Of a stretch of 64,000 bases of DNA, positions 17,569-25,825 are shown piece by piece; the first letter of the stretch is position 1; each line of letters starts with the position of its first letter. A model generated the notes under the pieces. That model was given only the letters and a program-made list of their open reading frames with translations, ran no database searches and was not told the origin of the DNA. The translations under genes and the position numbers were made by a program. This DNA comes from Mucilaginibacter mallensis (GTDB taxonomy: Bacteria > Bacteroidota > Bacteroidia > Sphingobacteriales > Sphingobacteriaceae), in the NCBI RefSeq assembly GCF_900105165.1, contig NZ_LT629740.1, forward strand, positions 5,828,001 through 5,892,000, written 5' to 3'.

Positions 17569-18357
17569 ATGAAAATTCAAACACTGCTTATAGCATTATT
17601 TCTTTTTACTCTTTTTTGCACCTCCTGCCAAAAAGTAATTACACCACCCTTATCCAATGGTGCTGCTCAACTGGTCATTGAAGGCACGGTAAGTGATACT
17701 AGCGGGCCTTACCATGTTAACATTTCGAAGACTATCAGCTTTTATGCCGACAATACCTACCCAAATGTTTCAGGAGCGTCGGTAACTATTACTGATGAAA
17801 CGGCAGGTGTCAATGACCTTTTATCGGAAACCTCTGCGGGAATCTATACCACACATACCATTATAGGTACGCCTGGTCATACTTATCAGCTCCAGGTGGT
17901 AGTTAATGGCCAAACCTATAACTCAGTTTCTACGATGCCGCTCCCGGTATCGCTTGACTCTATTTCCTTTGATTATACGGCTGTTAAAAACATGATTCAA
18001 CCAACGGTCCATTATCGGGACCCGGCTGCCTTTGTCAATTATTACAAATACAACATTTGGGTAAACGGCGTAAAACTAAGGCGTTTTCAAACAGATGAGG
18101 ACCGTTTAATGAACGGGAGATATATCAGTGAGGATTTGTCTACGGATACAGGCGCGATCCGAAAAAACAATTTGGTATTGGTAAGTCTTGTCGGGGTCGA
18201 TAAAGGTGCCTATAATTTCTTAATGGAAGCTGCAAACATTGCATTTTATAACGACCAGTTGTCAAGTCCGGCTACACCTGCCTCTAACATCTTCGGCGGG
18301 TGCATGGGCTATTTCAGTGCACAAACAGTAAGCAGCAAGTCAAGCATTGTCAAATAA
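17569..18357 (+). CDS. DUF4249-family lipoprotein
   Basis: 262 residues beginning with a lipoprotein signal (LIALFLFTLFCTSC; lipobox cysteine near 20). The body has Ig-like beta strands (QLVIEGTVSDTSGPYHVNIS, GASVTITDE, GIYTTHTIIGTPGHTYQL). The family is found next to TonB receptors in Bacteroidota; its molecular role is not established. Same transcript as the receptor at 15228-17564. Confidence 0.85.
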   Translation: MKIQTLLIALFLFTLFCTSCQKVITPPLSNGAAQLVIEGTVSDTSGPYHVNISKTISFYADNTYPNVSGASVTITDETAGVNDLLSETSAGIYTTHTIIGTPGHTYQLQVVVNGQTYNSVSTMPLPVSLDSISFDYTAVKNMIQPTVHYRDPAAFVNYYKYNIWVNGVKLRRFQTDEDRLMNGRYISEDLSTDTGAIRKNNLVLVSLVGVDKGAYNFLMEAANIAFYNDQLSSPATPASNIFGGCMGYFSAQTVSSKSSIVK

Positions 18358-18390
18358 ACTTACGCTTAGTCTTATAATTTAACACTAATT

Positions 18391-18507
18391 ATGAAGTGGA
18401 TAATTTTAATAACCGGTATAATCTTCGAGGTACTCGGTACTATTTGCATGAAGTATGCTGAAGGCTTTACCAAGCTTGTACCGTCAATTCTGGTTTTTGT
18501 TTTCTAA
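18391..18507 (+). pseudogene. Small multidrug resistance (SMR) transporter, N-terminal fragment
   Basis: Thirty-eight codons, MKWIILITGIIFEVLGTICM then KYAEGFTKLVPS, give the first membrane helix of SMR/QacE pumps, including the essential membrane glutamate (E13). The frame stops after the second helix begins (LVFVF). A working SMR protein has about 105 residues and four helices, so this is a remnant. Confidence 0.6.
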
Positions 18508-18540
18508 ATCCCACGAACCGAAGATTCGGTCGTGAGATTT
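18506..18540. terminator. Hairpin between SMR remnant and TetR gene
   Basis: AAATC and CACGA-A-CCGAA pair with TTCGGTCGTG and GATTT (one bulge, one mismatch) around a GA loop. It ends the tetR transcript from the right and anything reading from the left. Confidence 0.5.
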
Positions 18541-18547
18541 GAAAGTT

Positions 18548-19117
18548 TTATTGATCTACACCGACCATATCCCAGCACATTGAAAAAGAACACTTTAAAT
18601 ATTCTTCTTTTTTTTCGGGGTAAGTAATCAAAAAGTCTATGGTGCTGTATAGGACGCTGCTGAACATCTTAATGAGAAATTCAACAGGAATATCTTTTAT
18701 TTGCCCGGTCTTAATGGCAGCTTTCCACCAAGCTAATAAGGAAGTCCAGGTATCATCCTGCGACATGACCTCTTTGCTATAATACGGAGAATTCAAAAAC
18801 TGCTGCATGTACCTAAATTCATCCTGATGAATTAATGACCATTCAATTAGATCAATCCACATGGACTGCAAGTCTTCCTTTACATTATTTTCATTTTGAT
18901 GATTTGCTGTTTGCGCAATAAAACTACGTTTGACCGTTTTATAGGCTGTAATAATGATATCGTCCTTACTACTAAAATGATGAAACATCGTTCCTGTAGC
19001 GACTCCGGAAATATTTGATATGCCAGCCGTCGAAACCTTGTTAAAACCGTTAGCCACAATAAGCTTAATAGCGGTGGCTATTACCTTTTCTTTTTTGGAT
19101 ACTTCCGTATTTATCAT
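18548..19117 (-). CDS. TetR-family transcriptional regulator
   Basis: 189 residues from the ATG at 19117 (MINTEVSKKEKV). The N-terminal helix-turn-helix is AIKLIVANGFNKVSTAGIS to GTMFHHFSSKDDIIITAY; the rest is the helical ligand/dimer domain with an unusual number of tryptophans. It follows the aldo/keto reductase by 34 bases on the same strand, so it is the second gene of that operon. The operator at 20189-20208 in front of the operon fits a TetR dimer site and would give autoregulation. Confidence 0.87.
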   Translation of the reverse strand: MINTEVSKKEKVIATAIKLIVANGFNKVSTAGISNISGVATGTMFHHFSSKDDIIITAYKTVKRSFIAQTANHQNENNVKEDLQSMWIDLIEWSLIHQDEFRYMQQFLNSPYYSKEVMSQDDTWTSLLAWWKAAIKTGQIKDIPVEFLIKMFSSVLYSTIDFLITYPEKKEEYLKCSFSMCWDMVGVDQ

Positions 19118-19151
19118 TAAGTCCAAAGTTAATTAAACGAAGCTAAGGTAG

Positions 19152-20171
19152 TTAAGACAAAGTTCGATCTGCCTTGGTATATTCCAGTATCCAACCTGGA
19201 TATTCGGCAGGCAGCTTGCTGATCTCATCCAATTGTTTTAATTCGTCTTCACTGAATTTCACACCTGCTGCATTTAAATTATCGCTTAACTGTTCCGGCT
19301 TTTTCGCACCTACAATGATACTGGTCACCACAGGCTGGTGTAACAACCAAGCTAAAGAAAGCTGAGCTACAGTAACACCCTTCAATTCTGCCATCGGATG
19401 TAGCACATCCAGTATATCGAAAGCACGGTCGCGGTTTACCGGAGGAAAATTAACCGTATTTCTTCTACCGGCATCCGCCTCTCCTGAACGGGAATATTTA
19501 CCGCTTAACAATCCACCTGCAAGCGGGCTCCAAACCATTAAGCCGACTTTCTGAGCTTGCAATAATGGCACAAGTTCACGTTCCAGATCCCGTCCTGCAA
19601 TGGTATAATACGCTTGCAATGAAATGAATTTTTCAACGTGGTTATACTTGGAGTAAGTCAAAGCTTGCGACAAAAGCCATGCAGGTACATTGCTTGCACC
19701 GATGTAACGCACTTTTCCGCTCCTCACCAAATCGTCCATTACGCGTAATGTTTCTTCAATGGGTGTAAGTGCATCGTATGAATGCATCTGGTAAAGGTCA
19801 ATATAATCTGTACCCAAACGTTTTAGGCTGGCATCTACCTGCTGCATCAGATGCTTGCGTGACAAACCTTTGTCATTGGGGCCTTGCCCCATAGCTGACC
19901 TCGCTTTAGTAGCAATTACTAAAGAGTCCCGCTGAAAGCCTAAGTCTTTGATCGCTTGTCCGGTGATTTCCTCTGAGCGCCCGGCGGAATAAACGTTTGC
20001 TGTATCAATAAAATTAATACCCGCATCGACAGCTTGTTTTACCAAAGTGTTAGCTTGTACCTGATCCAGCCCTCCGAGTTCTTTATAAACGGGGTGATCT
20101 CCAAATGTCATCGTTCCGAGACAAAATTGAGATACTAATAATCCGGTATCCCCTAACATTTTATACTTCAT
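19152..20171 (-). CDS. Aldo/keto reductase
   Basis: 339 residues of the aldo/keto reductase barrel. The catalytic tetrad is visible: Asp and Tyr in FIDTANVYSAGRSEE, Lys in VIATKARSA, His in YQMHSYD. The NADPH-binding end contains SIIVGAKKPEQLSDNL. It belongs to the bacterial group close to Tas/YajO. It would reduce aldehydes or ketones with NADPH. First gene of an operon with the TetR regulator; its promoter carries a palindromic operator. Confidence 0.9.
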   Translation of the reverse strand: MKYKMLGDTGLLVSQFCLGTMTFGDHPVYKELGGLDQVQANTLVKQAVDAGINFIDTANVYSAGRSEEITGQAIKDLGFQRDSLVIATKARSAMGQGPNDKGLSRKHLMQQVDASLKRLGTDYIDLYQMHSYDALTPIEETLRVMDDLVRSGKVRYIGASNVPAWLLSQALTYSKYNHVEKFISLQAYYTIAGRDLERELVPLLQAQKVGLMVWSPLAGGLLSGKYSRSGEADAGRRNTVNFPPVNRDRAFDILDVLHPMAELKGVTVAQLSLAWLLHQPVVTSIIVGAKKPEQLSDNLNAAGVKFSEDELKQLDEISKLPAEYPGWILEYTKADRTLS

Positions 20172-20188
20172 AATTTTAATTTTTAATA

Positions 20189-20208
20189 CAGACAGATTAG
20201 TCGGTCTG
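20189..20208. promoter_or_regulatory. TetR-type operator upstream of the aldo/keto reductase
   Basis: CAGACAGATTAGTCGGTCTG is an imperfect palindrome (16 of 20 positions symmetric, outer CAGAC/GTCTG exact), 18 bases upstream of the reductase ATG. Its form resembles known TetR sites with A-G-A-C/G-T-C-T arms. The remaining 280 bases up to the kinase gene at 20487 show nothing further. Confidence 0.6.
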
Positions 20209-20486
20209 CAAATATATGATTTAATTTGTCAAATAAAATTGTAGATAGCATCCAGGCTTGTTCCACGAGAACGAAGAGGATACTTATTTTTTTAATCAAA
20301 AAACAAGGCTTCGATAGGACCTTACGTAGAATATTAGTTATAACTGGCAATGATTGGTCAGAATTAGCGATCATTTGTGCTTTTGATCTGCAATTTAAAC
20401 TATAATTCCATTTTCTATCCCACCAATTCATTATTCATCACATTTTTAAAAAGCGTAAATTCCCAGCTTGTATCATTGTATCAAAT

Positions 20487-22049
20487 ATGCAGACAATGAA
20501 AGTCAAGATAAGAAAATACGAACAATTGCTCGTCGCCCTGTTGGCCTTAATAGCAATCATTAATTATATTTTGCAGCGCTTAAATCTGGCACCGATTTAT
20601 GTTACCGGGTTTGAACAGTATAACAGTATCCACCACAACCTTCATTTTAATTATTTTGTTAATATGTTATTGCCACGTACTGGCGTAGTGTTTTTATTTA
20701 TGGCTGTTTATTTCTGGGTCAATCTTTTTACTATCCCGCAATTGCGAACAAGCTATAGGTCATTCTTTATTTATCCCTGGGTTTTACTTCAATTACTGCT
20801 ACTAAGCTACCTGCTTGCCATTGGTGTAAACATTGCAACCTATTACGCACATCCGGCATGGAATAACTATGGAGAATTTTCTTTATTTGCTTCATTTGGA
20901 TATAATGAAACCCCCTTAACTAATTTATGGGCAGGTTTTGATAATGCGCTGATCTTTTTATTCGTTTATGGAACTTACGCTGGTATCCGCGAATATATTG
21001 TATATCGCCTCGAAAGCTCCGGTCTAAAAAGTAATTATAGGATGCTGATCGCCAATCAAATAGCTGCTTCTTTATATATTTTTTTGCTGCTGCCTAACCT
21101 GATATCGGCTTTCCATATTGTTAAGGATACTGGCATCTATCAGGCTTATTTTGTTTTTGTACCGTCAGTTATATTTGTCTATTTCAGTAATACCTATTGG
21201 CTTTTTCCCCGCTTTGCAAATACGCCTGGCATTTCTTTTCAACTGATTTGGCGGCTTGCAATTTCTACCTTGCTTTATTCACTTCCTTTTGCATTGTTTG
21301 TAAACAAAGCAGGCGTAATGCCAAACATGTGGCGGATTAACTGCATCATTCAATTTATTGTTATTACGCCGGTTACCTGGATACTTTACCAGCAGCGAAA
21401 GGATAAAATAAGGGAATTAAGAGGTGCCGAAATTGCATTATCCAAATCGACCGCTGATTTACAGTTTTTGCGTTCGCAAATTAATCCTCACTTTTTGTTT
21501 AATGTCCTTAACACAATATATGCCACAGCCCTGGTAGACGGTTCCAAAAGAACGGCTAACGCGATACAAATGCTTGGCGATATGATGCGATTTATGCTGG
21601 ACGACAACCACCTCGATTTTATCCCTTTGGATAACGAATTGAATTATCTTAGAAATTACATCGCCCTGCAAAAATTGCGCATCCAGGATTCTGACCAGAT
21701 TAAAATAAGTGAATATATAACCGTTGAGGATTGCAGCCATGAAATTATTCCGATGCTGCTGATTCCTTTCGTTGAGAACGCTTTTAAGCATGGGATAAAC
21801 CTGAATGAGAGATCCTGGATCAAAATAAATCTGACTTGCAGCCATGACAATATCCGCCTGGAAGTAAGGAACAGTTTACACGTAAAAGAAACAAATGATC
21901 CTGAAAAGAAGTCTACCGGCATCGGTTTGTTAAATGTCAAAGAACGACTCATGCTGTTTTACAAAGGACGGCACGAGCTTAGCTATGGCGCAACAGAGAA
22001 TGAATTTATTGTTGAACTGATGATTAGACCAAAAACCCATAAGTTATGA
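20487..22049 (+). CDS. LytS-type sensor histidine kinase
   Basis: 520 residues. The N-terminal 280 residues hold about seven membrane helices. The His_kinase domain follows (FLRSQINPHFLFNVLNTIYA, phospho-acceptor His in NPHFLFN) and then an HATPase (LIPFVENAFKHGI as N box; STGIGLLNVKERL as G box). This is the Bacteroidota family that pairs with LytTR regulators. It overlaps the regulator gene by four bases (ATGA), so they are made together. The signal is unknown. Confidence 0.92.
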   Translation: MQTMKVKIRKYEQLLVALLALIAIINYILQRLNLAPIYVTGFEQYNSIHHNLHFNYFVNMLLPRTGVVFLFMAVYFWVNLFTIPQLRTSYRSFFIYPWVLLQLLLLSYLLAIGVNIATYYAHPAWNNYGEFSLFASFGYNETPLTNLWAGFDNALIFLFVYGTYAGIREYIVYRLESSGLKSNYRMLIANQIAASLYIFLLLPNLISAFHIVKDTGIYQAYFVFVPSVIFVYFSNTYWLFPRFANTPGISFQLIWRLAISTLLYSLPFALFVNKAGVMPNMWRINCIIQFIVITPVTWILYQQRKDKIRELRGAEIALSKSTADLQFLRSQINPHFLFNVLNTIYATALVDGSKRTANAIQMLGDMMRFMLDDNHLDFIPLDNELNYLRNYIALQKLRIQDSDQIKISEYITVEDCSHEIIPMLLIPFVENAFKHGINLNERSWIKINLTCSHDNIRLEVRNSLHVKETNDPEKKSTGIGLLNVKERLMLFYKGRHELSYGATENEFIVELMIRPKTHKL

Positions 22050-22759
22050 ATAAGCTGCGAGCAATAGCCATAGACGATGAACCCTTCGCATTAGAGGTCG
22101 TCAAAAACTTACTGGAAGAGGTCCCTTTTGTGGAATTAGTGGAATCTTTCACTAAAGCGATTGACACCTTTACATTCATTCAGGAAAATGCCATCGATAT
22201 TGTCTTTTTAGATATTAAGATGCCCGGCCTCTCCGGTATTGAATTTATAAGATCACTTTCGAATCCGCCAATGGTAATATTTACTACTGCTTATAGCGAA
22301 CACGCGGTGCAGAGCTTTGAATTGGATGCTATTGATTATCTGCTGAAACCCTTCTCTTTTTCACGCCTGTTAAAAGCGTGCAACAAAGCTATGGCACTGC
22401 ACCAGTTGAAAGCCAACTCCGGTCAGCCGGTTATTGAATCGTTACCGGCAATTTTTATAAAGAGCGGCTATGAACAAGTAAAAATAGACCTCAGCAATTT
22501 GCTGTATGTAGAAAGCGTCGGCAACTATATCCGGTTCCACCTAACGGCTCAAACTATTGTTTCCCGCCTCACGATGTCTGAAGCAGAAGATCTGCTGCCG
22601 GTAAAAGTATTCCTTCGGGTTCACCGATCATTCATTGTAGCTAAAACAAAAATAACTAAGATTGATAAACGAAGCGTCTGGCTAACAGATCTGGAAGTTC
22701 CTATTGGCGTATCTTATACAACCGAAATTGAAAATCTGCTAAAAAATTTACCTAAATAA
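22046..22759 (+). CDS. LytTR-family response regulator
   Basis: 237 residues: receiver domain (IAIDDEPFALEVV, phospho-Asp in VFLDIKMPG, Thr in FTTAYSEHA, Lys in DYLLKPFS) and a C-terminal LytTR DNA-binding domain (VKIDLSNLLYVESVGNYI, FLRVHRSFIVA). Partner of the kinase at 20487. The gene that follows 26 bases later (22786) is the likely regulated or co-transcribed target, but it is truncated. Confidence 0.93.
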   Translation: MNKLRAIAIDDEPFALEVVKNLLEEVPFVELVESFTKAIDTFTFIQENAIDIVFLDIKMPGLSGIEFIRSLSNPPMVIFTTAYSEHAVQSFELDAIDYLLKPFSFSRLLKACNKAMALHQLKANSGQPVIESLPAIFIKSGYEQVKIDLSNLLYVESVGNYIRFHLTAQTIVSRLTMSEAEDLLPVKVFLRVHRSFIVAKTKITKIDKRSVWLTDLEVPIGVSYTTEIENLLKNLPK

Positions 22760-22785
22760 TGGCATTATCTTAAAATAAATCACAC

Positions 22786-23490
22786 ATGATTCTCAAAAAA
22801 TTAATGACAATTTTATTGTCAACAGGATTTGCTTTGCCTGTTTTTTCCCAACAGATAAAGCAAAAAATGGAGTATAACAACAACATTATCAAGGGAATAA
22901 TCATTGATACAAGTACAAACATAAAGCTTAAAGATGCTTCAGTGATTATATTAAACAGCAGGGATTCTATTATCAGGAAGTTTACAAGAAGCCAACCGGA
23001 TGGCAGCTTCTTTATGAATGGATTTCAGGATGGAAGTTACCTGCTTTATGTTTCTTATCCCGGTTATGCGGACTATTCTGAGAAGTTCAATTTGGGCTCC
23101 AATAACACTACCAAAGATTTTAATATAATCGAGATGGTCTTAAAAACTAACTTATTGAAAGAGATAATCATAAAGGGGACTGTATCTGCTATCCGGATAA
23201 AGGGAGATACTACAGAATATAATGCGAAGGCCTATAAACTAGACCCAAATGCCAAAGTGGAAGATTTATTAAAACGACTACCCGGCATTCAGGTCGACAA
23301 GGATGGAAAGATTTCTGCCCAGGGGGAAACAATCAATAAGGTGCTGGTCGACGGCGAAGAATTCTTTGGCGATGATCCTACATTGGTGACGAGGAACCTT
23401 CGTGCAGACATGGTTGATAAGGTGCAACTATTTGATAAGAAAAGCGACCAGGCAACCTTAACAGGTATGAATGATTGGATATACCGCTGA
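22786..23490 (+). pseudogene. Outer-membrane beta-barrel/TonB-like protein, truncated after the plug region
   Basis: 234 residues: signal peptide (TILLSTGFALPVFSQ), CarboxypepD_reg-like domain (GIIIDTSTNIKLKDASVII, SYPGYADYS) and plug-like region (VEDLLKRLPGIQVDKDGKIS, VLVDGEEFFGDDPTLVTRNL, KSDQATLTGM). Members of this family run to 800-950 residues; here the frame ends just where the family continues towards the barrel. Integration-type sequence begins within 60 bases, so the barrel was probably lost when a mobile element inserted. The product cannot form a pore. Confidence 0.75.
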
Positions 23491-23538
23491 TATTGCTTAG
23501 GCCAGTTTACGACTATATATTCTTTTTTGCAAGTAATT

Positions 23539-23579
23539 CCATGACGGAATAGTGACGGTTTTTCGTTTAATTCAACAAA
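23539..23579. repeat. Integrase-upstream repeat, copy 1
   Basis: Matches 45592-45632 at 36 of 41 positions in the same orientation; both contain CCATGACGGAAT, GTGACGGTTTT and TTCAACAAA. At 45.6 kb it lies directly upstream of the tyrosine integrase, so it may contain arm-type integrase sites. Confidence 0.65.
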
Positions 23580-23747
23580 AAATCTTGCTGTTTCGGAATT
23601 AATGACGGTAATCCTTTGGTCAATCGCGGATCGCCCAACAATTTTAAGTTCGGGAAATGTTCATTAATTAATTCCGAGCTATTTGGGTTACTTCCTTTTC
23701 TGTTATGATTCGTCAGCGCCGTGGAATAAATCCGATTCAAAGACATT

Positions 23748-23784
23748 AAAAAAAGGCTGTTTCCGTTACAGAAACGGCCTTTTT
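23748..23784. terminator. Rho-independent terminator hairpin
   Basis: AAAAAGGCTGTTTC pairs with GAAACGGCCTTTTT around CGTTACA, one mismatch, with A and T tails on both sides, so it can act in both directions. Confidence 0.7.
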
Positions 23785-24261
23785 ACCGGAGAAAAACAGG
23801 ACTATTGCTGTCTGTTTTCTTGTGCACCCTATGGTACATTTTTCGAACCAGTTTATTGATCAATTAAAGGAATTAGCTGGTTTAGCAAATCCAAATTAAC
23901 TATAGGAACTACTCTATTGCCTAATTTGCTCAATTTGCCGAGTATTTTTGAAGATGCCTCAATCAATCAGCAACGGGCGGTAATTTCAATAATTCTCGTA
24001 TTGCTGGGATAAAGGGATATTCTCCCATTATTTAAAGTAAACTATCGTCGTTTTTTTTATCTAATCATTTTTGCTGCATTTAATATTTAATTTTATGAGA
24101 TTTTTTTTGCAGCACGTAGTTTAATATTTAGGTTTAGATAAAATTCATAACTAAACCTCAATTCAGATGAGCATATATGAGAAATACATCAAGTTTAATG
24201 CATCGAAAGCAATATTCTTTATAGCACCACCGGAGCACTAAAGATTTATTTTAAAAAGTGC

Positions 24262-25143
24262 TTATTTAGGCTTAGAAAGGGATTTTAAAGGCAGAGGCTT
24301 ATAGGCATCACCCTCTGCTATATGCTTTGCAAGAGCGTCCCTCAGATCGTCAAGGTATTTGGTTTTACTTATAGACTTCCGCATTTTAATTTCAGTAAAT
24401 CTCCTGTAATACCGGCTCAGGCTAACCTCCAGTGATTCTTCAAGCCATTCTATGATTTCAGCGATAGTAACATGACCATCGTTAATTTGTACGGTATCGT
24501 AAATTCCATAGGCCAGTTCAATCAAATTAGACTTATCGCCTGTCCATTTGAATGGCCCTTTTTTCTTTGAGAATTTAGCAACAGGTTCCATGCCATTGGA
24601 ATGGTAAAGACATTGGATTAAGTATTCCTGTAGTTTTTCGATGGCAATAAACCTGGCAAATAAATAATCACATGCAGTAGAAAATAGGGGATCTAAATCC
24701 GGGCCATCGGATAAGAGCAAGTTAACCTGGTTCTTTCCCCTTACAAAATATGAACTATCCAGTTCCGACCCGTCTAGTAGATAATACTGGTAGAGAAACA
24801 AGTGTTTATTCAAAAATTTCCTGATAAACTTTAATTCCTGTTCATAATAGTTTCTCAGGACTTGCTGATCGCCAAGGGGTTTATCGGTATCAATTTTAAA
24901 TAATTCCAAAGCATAAATATGATGTGCATAAAACTGTGGTTTGACATATTTAAAAAACTGTATTTCCTCATCAATATCCTTAAATGAAGAGTTATCTACC
25001 TTGTCTTTGAGGTCTGCCATAGCGACCCTTACAGCATTTAAAATACCAGTCAATTTTTTAACTGCCGTAGCGCCCATCTCATTAAATAATTCAATGTCTT
25101 CTTCAAGTTGCACTAACCGTGCTTTTCCATAATCTGTCATCAT
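24262..25143 (-). CDS. rteC: RteC-family protein (conjugative-element regulator)
   Basis: 293 residues from the ATG at 25143 (MMTDYGKARLVQ); an extension to 25188 is open. The C-terminal half matches RteC, which controls excision and transfer of CTnDOT-type elements: FKWTGDKSNLIELAYGIYDT, then EIIEWLEESLEVSLSRYYRR, FTEIKMRKSISKTKYLDDL. The family is tied to integrative conjugative elements, so this gene marks the region as element-derived. The rest of the CTnDOT regulatory cascade (RteA/RteB) and all transfer genes are absent from the window. A box shared with 27183-27203 lies about 70 bases upstream. Confidence 0.82.
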   Translation of the reverse strand: MMTDYGKARLVQLEEDIELFNEMGATAVKKLTGILNAVRVAMADLKDKVDNSSFKDIDEEIQFFKYVKPQFYAHHIYALELFKIDTDKPLGDQQVLRNYYEQELKFIRKFLNKHLFLYQYYLLDGSELDSSYFVRGKNQVNLLLSDGPDLDPLFSTACDYLFARFIAIEKLQEYLIQCLYHSNGMEPVAKFSKKKGPFKWTGDKSNLIELAYGIYDTVQINDGHVTIAEIIEWLEESLEVSLSRYYRRFTEIKMRKSISKTKYLDDLRDALAKHIAEGDAYKPLPLKSLSKPK

Positions 25144-25210
25144 AAGTTTTTTTATTTTTGTTGCCTTTATTAAGAATTTCAGCAGCAATCTCTCATTTAA
25201 CTTATTGTCT

Positions 25211-25230
25211 GTAAAGTGGCTAACATGGCA
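25211..25230 (-). promoter_or_regulatory. Shared GTTAGCCACTT box upstream of rteC
   Basis: On the minus strand this reads TGCCATGTTAGCCACTTTAC. The plus-strand segment at 27183-27203 reads AGCCACTGTTAGCCACTTGAC. The common core GTTAGCCACTT preceded by GCCA occurs upstream of both RteC-related genes, suggesting one binding protein. Confidence 0.45.
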
Positions 25231-25440
25231 TAAAAAAGTGCCACATAGCTTTTTATCCTTTGTTCCGGCCTTTCAAATCAACTTTATTCAAGCCACCCAT
25301 TTTTTGTCTTTTTTTAAAAAAATCGTGTACTGACAACACCATTCGAATTACTTAAGGCGGAATGATTAACTTTGAACTATGAATTAGAAAAAAGAAGTTT
25401 TAAAATATATAACGACACTATTAACCTTGTTGCAAGGAAT

Positions 25441-25533
25441 CGGCTAAATTCAATAAACACACAAAGGGGTAATAGACTGATCGTCCACGTCATGCGTGGG
25501 CATTGGTTTACCCTGTGTGTAGGTTCTTAGCCG
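25441..25533 (+). ncRNA. Strongly folded leader upstream of the alpha-CTD-like gene
   Basis: Four nested complementary pairs can be read by eye: CGGCTAA (25441-25447) with TTAGCCG (25527-25533); ACACACA with TGTGTGT; GGGGTAA (to 25472) with TTACCC (from 25508); and an inner hairpin CCACG-TCATG-CGTGG (25485-25499). The pairs are in nested order, so one long imperfect stem is possible. It lies 42 bases before the ATG at 25576. It could be a regulatory leader, a small RNA or a protein-binding DNA palindrome; sequence alone does not decide. Nothing else is visible in 25144-25440 or 25534-25575. Confidence 0.5.
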
Positions 25534-25575
25534 TACCTCTTGTAACAGAAAACTAGTGACCCACGCTAATTTTTT

Positions 25576-25806
25576 ATGGAAAGCGCTAAAAACGATATTC
25601 TTTTAATCCCAATCGAAAAACTAAAATTGAGTAGTGGTTGCATTGCAAACATGAAAGATTTGGAAATTTGCAGCCTGCAGGACTTCATCAATAAAGGCTG
25701 GCAAAGAATACTTGAAATGGAAGACTTTGATTACATCAAATTCAATGAGGTAATCAGGTATTTGAACTCCAACGGCTTAGTATATCTGCTTGAAAAAAAG
25801 GATTAA
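25576..25806 (+). CDS. Small protein resembling the RNA polymerase alpha C-terminal domain
   Basis: 76 residues. IPIEKLKLSSGCIANMKDL, then EICSLQDFINKGWQRILEME and FNEVIRYLNSNGLVYLL follow the helix-hairpin-helix plan of alpha-CTD (I-x-x-L-x-L-S-x-R-x-x-N-x-L, T/S-L-x-D-L, L-L-x-I-x-N-F-G, L-x-E-I). The key Arg and Gly are replaced, so binding to UP elements is not assured. The rest of the alpha subunit is absent. It may compete for, or act at, promoters as an accessory factor of the mobile element; this is inference from fold similarity. It converges on the gene at 25826. Confidence 0.6.
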   Translation: MESAKNDILLIPIEKLKLSSGCIANMKDLEICSLQDFINKGWQRILEMEDFDYIKFNEVIRYLNSNGLVYLLEKKD

Positions 25807-25825
25807 ACCATATTAGTAAGATGGA

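Larger units (their letters stand above)
23491..24261. other. Integration scar / non-coding gap between truncated barrel gene and rteC
   Basis: This 770-base gap holds, in order, a copy of the integrase-upstream repeat (23539-23579), a terminator hairpin (23748-23784) and a degenerate copy of the WFEK block (about 23746-23872). An 8-bp inverted repeat, AGGTTTAG/CTAAACCT, lies at 24130-24158. The order repeat-hairpin-block repeats the layout next to the intact integrase at 45.6-45.8 kb, but no integrase gene remains here. A 24-codon ATG frame at 24167-24241 is too short to support. Confidence 0.5.

Noticed and set aside
20183..20431. 82-codon minus-strand frame upstream of the aldo/keto reductase
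   Set aside because: It overlaps the promoter and operator region and its translation is unlike a protein; no start signal or homology pattern.
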